A stretch of DNA of 64,000 nt from Trissonchulus latispiculum (Eukaryota; Nematoda; Enoplea; Enoplida; Ironidae): NCBI GenBank assembly GCA_030248195.1, contig JASAND010018429.1, positions 1 through 64,000 of the forward strand, written 5' to 3'. This document shows, piece after piece, positions 1-11,731 of the stretch (its first letter is position 1; every line of letters starts with the position of its first letter). The notes beneath the pieces are model-generated. The model worked only from the letters and a program-made list of their open reading frames with translations. It ran no database searches and had not been told where the DNA came from. The translations under genes were made by a program, and so were the position numbers.

Positions 1-42
1 GGAAGCCATCAGGAACTGTTAACTGTCAATAAATCTGATACT

Positions 43-2019
43 CTAGGATCTGTTGACATATCTAGATGTTTGTTCACCCTGCCGGCTTGGACTATCATCA
101 GAGTTATTTTCACTCCTCATCATTTGTTTCACAGAAAAGCTTAAATAATCCTCCGTTCCTTTAGCAATAACATTTAGCTGAAGCTTATTCCTTTTGCAGA
201 ATCCCGCGATCTCTTGCATAATCAAGTGGCCATCATACCGACGAAGATTATGCATTACCACAGTGATGTCTCGATTTAATCGATACAATTGGTTACATTT
301 ATTGTGCGCAGGGCCTCGATATGCCCCACATAGATGACAATGATCTCGAACTCTATCGATGTCGAGCTGTTTATTGCAAAGATGACAATGAAAAGCTGCC
401 TTGTAGCAGTCTTCTTCTTCAGTTGTCAGGTGGAGTGGAGCAGCATGATTTAAATCGTTGTTGTGCTCTTCAGCAATGCAGATAACTTCATTAAGAAACT
501 TTTTGACACAGTCATGCCCTCTGTAAACGATCGGGTTTCCAAGCTTTCTTGTATCCGCTTCGCAACACTGCCGAACTGTAATTAGACCAAATCCACACGG
601 TGTATGTTGTTGATAGGCTGTCGTATGAGAATTTAACAGACTTGGTTGACAGGTCTGAATTGCTTCGGTAAGGCATTCAAAGTCAGCATAGATTACCGTT
701 GGTGCACGGAGTCGTCGATGATGATTTCGAAACATAAGATTACTTTCGTCTGGCATAACGATCTTGGCTGGACTATTATTTAGGCATCGGTCCACATGAA
801 CCTTCAGTTCCTTCTCAGTATATTGAGGCAGCAAGCATCTTCGACAGAAATACTTCTGCTTATGTCCTCCTCGTTGATCGCTAAGTAAGCGATCAAGATG
901 CTTGATCCAACAGTAGTGACCCTTATACATCAACAGATCAACATGTCGCTCATATTTTCGTTTAGATATGTATATGGGCAAAATGGATTGTCCTTCCAGC
1001 CCAAACAAGTTCACAGAAATCCCGTTTTTTTGTTCAAAACGAGGGATAGCATTTACGCTGATTGGCATATCCAGCTCTGCTACGTTTAATTCTTGTTCAT
1101 AAGGATGATACTTGTATACCAAGTTAGGATTATTCTTTCTATTCAAAGGGTATAAGGCCGACAATACAGCCCAGAGAAAGCACTTGTTGTCACTATTTTT
1201 CACATTTATGACAGCTCGTTTTGCTTCTATCCAGCTTGGAAGCTTCTTATAAGAGGAGCCTTTTAGTGGTCTGTGAGCAGCAACGTGAATATCTAAATGC
1301 AACACTTCTTCTACTGCCCAATCTGATCCAAGCTGTATGAACGTTTCCAAGTTGTTATTTACTTCTTGTTCAGCAGCAGATAATTCTTCTCGTAGCTGTG
1401 ATTCTAGCTGTGCATCCTTAGCCTTACAGCAAAAATGTGACACAATTTTCTGCTCTGGTTTCGTAGTTCGATACAGACGAATTCGCATACATAACCAGAA
1501 CTTTAGCCCAATCATACGTTCACGTTCACGTGTTAATACATCAACTATTTGACCATGGGATTCGGCAAAGAAAACATGCAGATCACCAACAAAACTTTTT
1601 GGCTTTATTTGATATCCCCGCAACCAACCGCGAAATGACTGAGTCAACGGGACTACATCATATTGAGAAGACGGCATCTCCTGCAACTCTTCATCAGACT
1701 CAATCCTGATATCATGTTCACCATCAGGAGTCATTGACATGAGATGGACCGCTTCTTGGTCTTGTGTACTCACTGTACGATGTTGATGTTTGCTTTGATT
1801 CAGGTGGTCCACAATCTCAGATGCCGTCTTTTTGGGACATGGTTCCAGTGCAGATCCTTGATGAGCAGTTAAATGCCTTTTGAGTATATCTTTTCTCGAC
1901 AGTACTCGTCCACATTGATCGCAGGGGAAGGCCATTTTATCGTGCACTGATTCGATGTGACGTTTTAAGTTCCTTTTGGACTGAAGTTTAAGGCCACAGA
2001 TATCACAAGTAGCAGCCAT
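43..2019 (-). pseudogene. Polinton/Maverick-like DNA polymerase B, N-terminal half (left copy)
   Basis: A long minus-strand reading frame starts at an ATG at 2019 and ends at a TAG at 43-45. Order of domains: two C2H2 fingers at the N-terminus (C-x2-C-x12-H-x4-H, then H-x3-H spacing), a unique region, another C-x2-C...H...C finger, an exonuclease I motif (YADFECL), an endonuclease VII-like Cys/His motif (DHCHLCGAYRGPAHNKCN), and an ExoII-like motif (HNLRRYDGHLI). Fusions of fingers, endoVII-like motif and DNA_pol_B_2 are known from Polinton-type selfish elements in animals. The palm domain is missing: the frame stops where the sister copy has a TGG codon, and a second stop shared by both copies lies 24 bases on. 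No other Polinton gene (integrase, ATPase, capsid) is in the window. Confidence 0.85.
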
Positions 2020-4275
2020 ATTCTGAAACAACGACAGCAGATATAAGCTTGACCCGGCCACTCTACAATATCCGTAAAAAGGAAACACCAACAATTGTTA
2101 ATCAAATTTACTCTCGCACAGTAGCAAAACCTTCACAAAATTAGATGATGAATCAAATGGAAAAAATTTATTTGTCAGATTTATGAACACCACTATTAAA
2201 TAACAAAGCTCAAAGCTTTACCTTCTGCTGCGACCGATTCAAGACATGAATATGAGACTAAGTGATTCAAATGAAAATATTAATCCTTTTATACTTTTTG
2301 TCACAAAACTATTCTGAAATCCCATTGGTTGAATATATTATGCTGCAATTTGATTGGCTAAAAAGGTCACGTGACTGACATTTTCTAACTTTAAAGCTTC
2401 TAACAGCCAACGAAGGTTAGCAAACTTTATAATTTACACCAGTGTTCAATGAAAATAACAGAAATCAGTCCGATGCCGGACTCAGCACCGCTAGGCAAGT
2501 CTTGACTGCGAATGCAACTTACATTGGAGAAATCAGTTGACTTTCCTATCGACTTCGGCACCAAATCCATAAAGACATCGAAGGCTAAGTGACTTCAATT
2601 CCACCGAATAATGAGCAACTGACGAGTCGATGCAAAACAACAGTCTTATATAGTTGAGCAATTTGCCCGAGGACAAATACTTCGGAGTGTTACAAAAGTC
2701 CCTTTCTGACGAAAGTTTGTATGCTCAACACATGAAAATTCTAAGGGTTCTCGCTGTACAAAGGTGGGGACTGACACCAAAATTTAAGGTCAGTTGAATT
2801 TACTGTGACTAATGTTATTAATGAACCTTGATCTCCAGTTTTACCAGTACAAAAACCTGTTTCTGGTGCGCCACCAACCTGAGAACACTTTAACAATTGT
2901 TCTGACGCAACTACTGCTGGCTCCTCAAAATTGACACTGAAAGTAGTAACTCGGTATCTGACGCAATACTTGATGGAATTTTAAGATTTTTTAACACAAT
3001 AGGTATTTTGTAAAGATATTTACACTGGTGTCATCAGATTTGAGCTATGCTAATGTCTGAGTGAGATACAAGCCGTGCTAACAACGGTTGCATTTTAATA
3101 GCCTCAAGGCATTTCTGAAAGTTTGCAAAAATTTGAAGGAGTTTAACAGTTCTGTTTTTCATACCTTCAAAAAATTCAGAAATGCTTTGAGGCTATTAAA
3201 ATGCAACCGTTTTTAGCACGGCTTGTATCTCACTCAGACATTAGCATAGCTCAAATCTGATGACACAAGTGTAAATATCTTTACAAAATACCTATTGTGT
3301 TAAAAAATCATAAAATTCCATCAAGCATTGCGTCAGAAACCGAGTTACTACTTTTAGTGTCAATTTTGAGGAGCCAGCAATAGTTGCGTCAGGACAATTG
3401 TTAAAGTGTTCTCAGGTTGGTGGCGCACCAGAAACAGGTTTTTGTACTGGTAAAACTGGAGATCAAGGTTCATTAATAACATTAGTCACAGTAAATTCAA
3501 CTGACCTTAAATTTTGGTGTCAGCCCCCACCTTTGTACAGCAAGAACCCTTGGAATTTTTATGTGTTGAACATACAAACTTTCGTCAGAAAGGGACTTTT
3601 GTAATACGCCGAAGTATTTGTCCTCGGGCAAATTGCTCAACTATATAAGACTGTTGTTTTGCATCGACTCGCCAGTTGCTCGTTATTCGTTGGAGTTGAA
3701 GTCACTTAGCCTTCGATGTCTTTACGGATTTGATGCCGAAGTCGATAGGAAAATCAACTGATTTCTCCAAAGTAAGTTGCAGTCGCAGTCAAGACTTGCC
3801 TTGCGGTGCTGAGTCTGGCATCGGACTGATTTTTGTTATTTTCATTGAACACTGGTGTAAATTATAAAGTTTGCTAACCTTCGTTGGCTGTTAGAAGCTT
3901 TAAAGTTTGAAAAATATCAGTTACGTGACCTTTTTAGCCAATCAAATTGCAGCATAATATATTCAACCAATGGGATATCAGAATAGTTTTGAGACAAAAT
4001 GTATAAAAGGATTAATATTTTCATTTGAATCATTTAGTCTCATATTCATGTCTTGAATCGGTCGCAGCAGAAGGTAAAGCTTTGAGCTTTGTTATTTAAT
4101 AGTGGTGTTCAAAAATCTGACAAATAATGTTTTTCCATTTGATTCATCATCTAATTTTGTGAAGGTTTTGCTACTGTGCGAGAGTAAATTTGATTAACGA
4201 TTGTTGGTATTTCCTTTTTACGGATATTGTAGAGTGGCCGGGTCAAGCTTATATCTGCTGTCGTTGTTTCAGAAC
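2020..4275. promoter_or_regulatory. Palindrome centre with paired, divergent TATA/CCAAT promoters
   Basis: No gene is seen here. The two arms present mirror-image promoter-like sites: TATAAAAG at 4002-4009 (+) and its mirror at 2286-2293 (-), each beside a CCAAT box (near 3966 and 2325). Each lies roughly 270 bases upstream of the matching polymerase ATG. The innermost 55 bases (3120-3174) do not pair. These signals are seen directly; promoter activity is inferred. Confidence 0.5.
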
Positions 4276-7200
4276 ATGGCTGCTACTTGTGATATCTGTG
4301 GCCTTAGACTGCAGTCCAAAAAGAACTTAAAACGTCCCATCGAATCAGTGCACGACAAAATGGCCTTCCCCTGCGATCAATGTGGACGAGTACTGTAGAG
4401 AAAAGATATACTCAAAAGGCATTTAACTGCTCATCAAGGATCTGCACTGGAACCATGTCCCAAAAAGAAGGCCTCTGAGATTGCGGATCACCTGAATCAA
4501 AGCAAACATCAACATCGTACAGAGAGTAACCAAGAACCAAGAAGCGATGCATCTCATATCAATGCCTCCGATGGTGAGGCATGATATCAGGATTGAGTCT
4601 GATGAAGAGTTGCAGGAGATGCCGTCTTCTCAATATGATGTAGTCCCGTTGACTCAGTCATTTCGCGGTTGGTTGCGGGGATATCAAATACAGCCAAAAA
4701 GTTTTGTTGGTGATCTGCATGTTTTCTTTGCCGAATCCCAACGTATGATTGGGCTAAAGTTCTGGTTATGTATGCGAATTCGTCTGTATCGAACTACGAA
4801 ACCAGAGCAGAAAATTGTGTCACATTTTTGCTGTAAGGCTAAGGATGCACAGCTAGAATCACAGCTACGAGAAGAATTATCTGCTGCTGAACAAGAAGTA
4901 AATAACAACTTGGAAACGTTCATACAGCTTGGATCAGATTGGGCAGTAGAAGAAGTGTTGCATTTAGATATTCACGTTGCTGCTCACAGACCACTAAAAG
5001 GCTCCTCTTATAAGAAGCTTCCAAGAGGAAACATAATTCAAGCCGTGCCGGGAAGGCGAAATCGGGGCAAGCGATTGCAGATTCAACTCAGCGTTTCCTG
5101 GTTCCCACCACCTAACTAATAAATCTAAACCCAACATCATCCAAAGTCACACAACAGAACTGACAATTGTTTACCAAAGATTAGCGGGGCGGAGAGGGCA
5201 ACGGTAAATGGCACACATACGGAGCACAGGCTAATAATCCAAGCGCACGTCACAACAAGACTATGAACAACTGACTAATTAGCAATTAACCCGCTTACTC
5301 ACAATTTAATTCTTTCCTTCAACTGCTTTAAAAGCGAAAAGTACGAAAAATTTTAAAGAATAAAAGAAGGAGCTGGATATAACCAAAACCTAACTATCAT
5401 CAAAAGTCACACAACAGAACTGACAATTGTTTACCAAAGATTAGCGGGTGTCGGAGAGTGGCATACAGTAAATGGCACACATACGGAGCACAGCTAATAA
5501 TCCAAGCGCACGTCACAACAAGACTATGAACAACTGACTAATTAGCAATTAACCCTGCTTATATAGTTGATTTCTTTCAACCCAACTGCTGTACACGAAA
5601 GTAATGAAAAGTACGAAGATTTGCCAAAGTCGAAAGTCACAGAGTAGCTGGTATTTAACAGAAGCAAAACGAGCTGTCATAAACGTGAAAAATAGTGACA
5701 ACAAGTGCTTTCTCTGGGCTGTATTGTTGGCCTTATACCCTGCGAATAGAAAGAATAATCCTAACTTGGTATACAAGTATCATCCTTATGAACAAGAATT
5801 AAACGTAGCAGAGCTGGATATGCCAATCAGCGTAAATGCGATCCCTCGTTTTGAACAAAAAACGGGATTTCTGTGACCTTGTTTGGGCTGGAAGGACAAT
5901 CCATTTTGCCCATATACATATCTAAACGAAAATATGAGCGACATGTTGATCTGTTGATGTATAAGGGTCACTACTGTTGGATCAAGCATCTTGATCGCTT
6001 ACTTAGCAATCAACGAGGAGGACTTAAGCAGAAGTATTTCTGTCGAAGATGCTTGCTGCCTCAATATACTGAGAAGAAACTGAAGGCTCATGTGGACCGA
6101 TGCCTAAATAAATAATAGTCCAGCCAAGATCGTTATGCCAGACGAAAGTAATCTTATGTTTCGAATTCATCATCGACGACTCCGTGCACCAACCGTAATC
6201 TATGCTGACTTTGAATGCCTTACCGAAGCAATTCAGACCTGTCAACCAAGTCTGTTAAATTCTCATACGACAGACTATCAACAACATACACCGTGTGGAT
6301 TTGGTCTAATTACAGTTCGGCAGTGTTGCAAGCGGATACAAGAAAACTTGGAAACCCGATCGTTTACAGAGGGCATGACTGTGTCAAAAAGTTTCTTAAC
6401 GAAGTTATCTGCATTGCTGAAGAGCACAACAACGATTTAAATCATGCTGCTCCACTCCACCTGACAACTGAAGAAGAAGACTGCTACAAGGCAGCTTTTC
6501 ATTGTCATCTTTGCAAGAAACAGCTCGACATCGATAGAGTTCAAGATCATTGTCATCTATGTGGGGCATATCGAGGCCCTGCGCACAATAAATGTAACCA
6601 ATTGTATCGATTAAATCGAGACATCACTGTGGGAATGCATAATCTTCGTCGGTATGATGGCCACTTGATTATGCAAGAGATCGCGGGATTCTGCAAAAGG
6701 AATAAGCTTCAGCTAAATGTTATTGCTAAAGGAACGGAGGATTATTTAAGCTTTTCTGTGAAACAAATGATGAGGAGTAAAAATAACTCTGATGATAGTC
6801 CAAGCCGGCAGGGTGAACAAACATCTAGATATGTCAACAGATCCTGGAGTATCAGATTTATTGACAGTTAACAGTTCCTGATGGCTTCCTTAAGTACACT
6901 TGCTGATAACTTAAGCACGGATCAACCAAGATGCCAACCACTACATGTTCTTTGAGCAAGGCATTCGCGAAGGTGTGGCTATGATATCTCATCGCTATGC
7001 TCAAGCTAATAGCCCCTATTTGTCGAATTTCGATTCATCATTGCCTAATTCGTATATACTGTATCTTGTTGCTAATAACTTGTATGGCTGGGCAATGAGC
7101 CAAAACCAACCGTATGCCAATTTTCGCTGGCTTTCTCAATCCGAAATTAATCAAGTTTCTTGGGATACGGTTGACGTGGAGGGTGAGGAGGGTTATGTTT

Positions 7201-8241
7201 TGGAAGTCGACTTGGGGTACCAAAAGAACTGCATGATTTGCATAACACTTATCCATTGGCTTCTGAAAAAATGTTAATTAGTGATGTTATGTTGTCGTCG
7301 TATTGTATTTCCATTTTCGTAATTTAAAATTGTATTTGTCTTTGGGTCTAAAACTTGAGCGTGTGCACCGCGTTCTGGCATTTCGTCAAAAAGCCTGGAT
7401 GCTTCCATATATCAGTTTTAATACTGAGATGCGACAAAAGGCTAATTCCGATTTTGAAAAGAACTTGTTTAAGCTACTTAATAATGCGGTTTTTGGGAAA
7501 ACAATGGAAAATGTTCGTCGTTATATGAATGTTGAGTTGGTGTATGAACAGACTCGATTCCGCAAGCTTGTTTCCAATCCTCGCTTTCAGAGGGCTACTG
7601 CATTCAGTGAGGAGTTGGCAGCAGTTTGTTTGAATCGGGGTTCCGTCAAGCTCAATAAACCTATTTATGTAGGTTTTACTATATTTGAGCTGTCAAAGCT
7701 ACTTATGTACTACATTCATTATAACCATATTGTGCAAAAGTATGGTAGTTGTGTAAAGCTTTTATTTACAGATACAGACAGTCTTTGTTATTATATAGAA
7801 TGCGATGATGTATATGCTGATTTGTCTTCTGACTGTAATCTTTTTGATTTTAGTGATTATCCGAGGGATCATCCTTTGTATTCTATCACAAACAAAAAAG
7901 TTATCGGCAAAATGAAGGATGAGACTTCGGGTAGTCCAGTTTCTGAATTTTGTGGCCTACGGGCCAAAATGTACAGTTTTGTGTGTAACAGTGTTGAGAA
8001 GAAACGGGAAAAGGGTGTGAAAAAATGTGTTGTTAATAATGTACTCCGTCATGATGATTTTATTCATTGTTTGTTTAACGGTGATTTTCGTCGGGATATA
8101 ATGTATATGATCAGAAGCGATAAGCATAAAATTTTTTCAATCAAATCTAATCAAATAAGCTTATCTGCGTTTGATGATAAAGGTTATATTCTTGATGATG
8201 GGATATCTTCCTATGCCTATGGACATTATGCTATTGTGTAA
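4276..8241 (+). pseudogene. Polinton/Maverick-like DNA polymerase B, broken full-length copy (right copy)
   Basis: This is the mirror copy of the left gene, but it continues through the polymerase palm. Intact stretches include the second half of the exonuclease region (about 6215-6870), palm motif A (7059-7100), motif B (KNLFKLLNNAVFGKTMENV, near 7460) and motif C (FTDTDS, near 7770), ending at a TAA at 8239-8241 with an AATAAA at 8305-8310. Breaks against the left copy: TAG at 4396-4398, loss of about 33 bases near 4738, an insertion of about 620 bp after 5024, loss of one A in a poly-A run near 5860, a 4-base gain near 6112, a one-base loss near 6333 and a TAA at 6869-6871. In motif A the usual catalytic Asp position reads Val (GTT at 7068-7070). 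The copy is non-functional. Confidence 0.88.
5025..5650 (+). repeat. Insertion in right polymerase copy with an internal ~185-bp direct duplication
   Basis: This segment is absent from the left arm. It contains the same block twice (about 5129-5310 and 5386-5566), with roughly 257 bases between copy starts. Both blocks carry the phrase GACAATTGTTTACC and end at a shared TTAGCAATTAACC. No coding potential is recognised. It breaks the polymerase frame just before the conserved AKRAVINVKNS segment. Confidence 0.8.
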
Positions 8242-10438
8242 TTTGTGTAATGTTCACTTATGCTTGTTCATTTGTTATGAACTGGATATGCTTATATTTG
8301 TGTCAATAAAGAAATGAAATGAGTTTGATCTTCTTAGAATAGGTAAATGTACATGATTAGGAAACATAAATGCATAGATCCGGATAGGCATACACAGATG
8401 AAGATGTTAAAATTTGCAATGCAGTTTGTTAAACCTTAGAATTCCTTAAGTTTGAATCATGACGTCTTTAGTTGAGGTGTAGGTGTAGACTTATATTGAA
8501 CTTAGCAAACGAAATATTATAGTGACCAGGGATACATAGTGCTTCTAGTATGCAGTAGGTTAATTGAAAAATGTTGACCATTGGCTACGCTTAAGTAAAA
8601 TTTCTGTACTGCCTCATTCATGATGAAAGTTAATCTAAAATTTTGCCCGCAGTTGCCCGCAAGCTGAACGCCCCTTTTATATACTACTTACTCCATGCTA
8701 GTTTGCTACTACTGAAATCGAAACTGAAAATGAAACTGGTGATGAGAGGATTTTTTCTAAAAGCAAAACTGAACTGACTCTGCCTTTCCATTCTCCACAC
8801 TTAGTTGCTATCGACGACTTATTTATAAAAATTTTCCATAAAGAGATCACAGATAGTCCGAAAAAAATGGGAAATAGATGTTACCGCAAGTGCAAGCTAC
8901 AATAATATTCAATTCGAAGTCATTATATATTGTTTCGTCTTCAATTTTATGCAGGTATGCCGTTCTGAAACTCACTGGGACTGTCTTTCTGTCTATTCCA
9001 ATCAGTTCAATAGAATCTCTATTAAAACAAAATTTTCCATCCAAAACTCCGTCGCCAAAAAGAATGAACTAAATTTCCTGCCAACTGCACGCAAGCGAAA
9101 TCAAAATCAGAGCCTCCGCAGACTCTCCTACACGTTTTGTAGCACTGTAGTTAACACTAATGTTATCTTGTGCTGCCTTCCAACAAATTCCTAAATATAA
9201 CTATGAGTGAATACATAATAAAAGTATGCCACTAGGCATGCTCTCTGTTATCAGAGCAAAAGCTATGCTCTGTTCGCTAAGGGCTGACCCCTACCACAAA
9301 TTAGACCCTAGTCACCCTCACAAATAGCGTGGTCGAAACGGGATAACGCTCACTCGTTCTATGCTTACTTACTCGCAAACACAATCGAAAACACAAACAC
9401 TCAAAAACATAAAACGTGCGCAAACTTTGGATCTGCAACTGAAATCTGCTTTATCTTTCAGAAAAATTGACTAAAGATTGGCTTGTAAAGTGAGTGGTTT
9501 CCTTGAGTCATTAATTTTTGGAAACTTTCGCTGCAAAGTGTGGTGTGATAAATACTTTATTTTGAACAAACTTGGGAACTTTTCCAGATCGAATAGATTA
9601 ATAGAGAATTTTTGGTCCTCTAAATCAGCACCGCATTTTTTGTTAAGGATAGACAAAACTAAGGACTTTCCCGTTAAGCTTATATATGCTAAGCTCTGAT
9701 TGATTAGGCTAAAGAATCTTTGTCTTCCTAGAGAAACAGAGAAACTAGCGAGATCAGAAATGCAGAATCAGTTAAATACTTACATTATATGTACTAAAGT
9801 GTCTTAATTAATTTAAAAGGAATCCGCTTCCACTACTGGTGTATTTATGACATAATTTTCTTGTTCTCAAGCAACAGTAGCACAGGGTGCCAACAAAGAT
9901 ATATAGCTACACACTAGGCAATTTTAAGTTTCTGACATTTTTAATAAACACCACGTCAGAGTTTATAGGTCATGCTTTATACATGAAGTGAGTCTCATGC
10001 GGTCGATGTCTCCACTCCATTACAGCTGTCAAAGATGTTCCTACCTAACCCTTGCGATGCGAGTGATGACAAATGTAGGATACTCTCCATGGAAGAGTAA
10101 TAACACATTAAGGAAAATGATTCTTTTTTCATCAGTGATCTTTTCAGTTTTATCGAAACATCAGCCATGCACAAAGTTTCAATAAGCCATCTAGCGGGGC
10201 TGGTTTAGGCAACTTCTGCGAAAATGGGAAAATTTCTGGGACAAACATGTAGAAATTTGTTTCAAAGTTTTTATGCGTTATCCCAAGAAGGTTTTGTACC
10301 CTTGTGAGTGTTTTTTCTTGCTTTTTGCTTGCTGTTGTTTCTAAGAAAGCTGTTTTTCTAAAGAAAATTTGTTTTTCTAAACTTTTTTATATTTTAGTAA
10401 ATCAATCACTAATTATTTGTAGCAATAAAGGAGCAGAC
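8242..10438. other. Intergenic, no gene recognised
   Basis: Beyond the polyadenylation-like AATAAA at 8305-8310, I see only short open frames without family resemblance. The right terminus of the Polinton-like element should lie here if it is complete, but no matching terminal repeat can be identified, because the other end of the element is the palindrome centre. Confidence 0.5.
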
Positions 10439-11731
10439 ATGGTCCGCTGTAAAGTTTGTCCGGTATTTCTTGTTCTTGTCTCAATTTTATTGCTGAATTT
10501 ATCCTGCACAAACGCATCATCTCGGCAAAACCTAGTAAGTCTGTTGAAATGAATTGTTGTTGAAAAATAGTATTCCGCGCAAACCGTTTCAGAAAACTCA
10601 GTGACAAAAACAACAGTCCGGTCATAACCCATGTAATTTTTGTCTGCGAAGTGAAACTGACAAAGGGCAAACCGCTCAAATTTTCCTTCACTACGGAACA
10701 GTTGCTTGTGCTTGTGCTTGTACTACCCTAGTGTTAAATATCAGCAAGCAAGAAAAGTTAAAATCAGTGTATTAATCTAGTGCCGTGTCCTTACCGCTCC
10801 GAGGAGATGAAGTCGTTTGTGATGCCTGGGAATTGTGGAATTGCAGGTCCTTGAGATAACTGGTTTGGTATATGGTGGTCCTCGTGGTGCTAAGGGTTAA
10901 TATATATGATTATATGGTTCTTGTGTGATTTGATATGAAGGCTCCCGGCTTTGAAGAAGAAAGAAGTATAATATGGCCCCGGGTTAGGACGCAGCCGGGG
11001 AGCCGCCCTTAGACCACACTGGTGCTTTGATTTGAGGACCCGACCTGCAATTCCTGGAAATTCGAGGCCGAATCTCAATTAGCAAGGGGAGTATGTTAAA
11101 TATCAGCAACCAAGAAAGGTTGAAATCAGTGTACTAATCTAGTCTCCCTGTCCGGATATGTGGCTTAGTGGTAGAGCGTTCTACTCTTAAACCAAAGATC
11201 GGCGGGTCGATCCCCGCCCTGGACACTTTTCTTCACATCTTTCTGATCCTGATTTCAACCTTTCACACTAGTGTGAACCGGCTATTCACCTACTTCACAA
11301 TCCGAACCGGCTGGAAGTCTATTTTAATGAGATAAATGTTCGGCAGTCGCAAAACAAAACTTTAAGCCTTAGTTCGAAACAGAAGGGAACCAATGCTCGC
11401 TGTGAGCGGTCTTACACGGAGAGAACTAATCTCTGGAGCTGATCTCTGATTATCCTAGTGTTTTGTGTAGGAATGTAGATATGATTTATCATTTCTTTTA
11501 CAGATCCAACTCCAATGTACTATAAAGAATTGAGAAATCCTATCATCCTATTATTTTATATTTTAGGCAGACTCATATTCTGCATATTACCCTGATTGGC
11601 CAGTTGATTATTCTTCCGTAAAAAGAAGAGTTAACTTTTTCGGATCTCGTGGAAAGAAGGCTCTTCCTGGATTTTTGGGTTCTCGAGGAAAGAAGGCTGG
11701 ATACGCCCAGTTTAGTGGAATGCGTGGTTGA
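10439..11731 (+). CDS. Tk: Tachykinin-related neuropeptide precursor (two exons)
   Basis: Exon 1 (10439-10534) encodes 32 residues beginning MVRCKVCPVFLVLVSILLLN, a classic signal peptide ending near NLSCTNAS, and stops at a CTA|GTAAGT donor. Exon 2 (11567-11731) follows a TTTTATATTTTAG acceptor in the same phase and encodes 54 residues plus TGA. It contains three peptides, each followed by Gly (the amide donor): VNFFGSR, ALPGFLGSR and AGYAQFSGMR. The first two Gly are followed by Lys-Lys; the first peptide is preceded by Lys-Arg-Arg and the last Gly abuts the stop codon. All three fit FxGxR-amide, the protostome tachykinin signature. The predicted product is a secreted 86-aa prepropeptide cleaved by prohormone convertase, whose peptides act on tachykinin-type GPCRs. 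It is short, with only three peptides. A further 5' noncoding exon is possible, since an acceptor-like TTTGTAG lies just upstream of the ATG. Confidence 0.87.
10731..11265 (+). repeat. Repeat composite in the tachykinin intron (50-bp direct repeat plus tRNA-like segment)
   Basis: About 50 bases beginning TGTTAAATATCAGCAA occur at 10733 and again at 11093, and a short inverted echo (GATTTCAACCTTTC) lies at 11250-11263. Between the second copy and the echo, at 11150-11226, is a tRNA-like block with a pol III A box (TGGCTTAGTGGTAGAGC) and B-like box (GGTCGATCCCC). Its anticodon stem does not pair, so it is a tRNA-derived SINE head rather than a working tRNA. Confidence 0.6.

Larger units (their letters stand above)
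1..6889. repeat. Head-to-head palindrome of two Polinton-like polymerase elements
   Basis: The sequence from 1 to about 3119 reappears inverted from 3175 to 6889, around a 55-nt unpaired centre (3120-3174). The left arm is cut by the window edge, so it may be longer. The arms are very similar by eye. The right arm carries a private insertion of about 620 bp (from 5025) and several small indels. Each arm contains the promoter side and N-terminal half of a polymerase gene, with the two genes pointing away from each other. Two joined element termini, or a hairpin-ended replication product that integrated, would both give this arrangement. Confidence 0.93.

Noticed and set aside
11150..11226. Genuine tRNA gene
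   Set aside because: Acceptor and T stems pair, but the anticodon arm does not and the T loop is short; it sits within a repeat.
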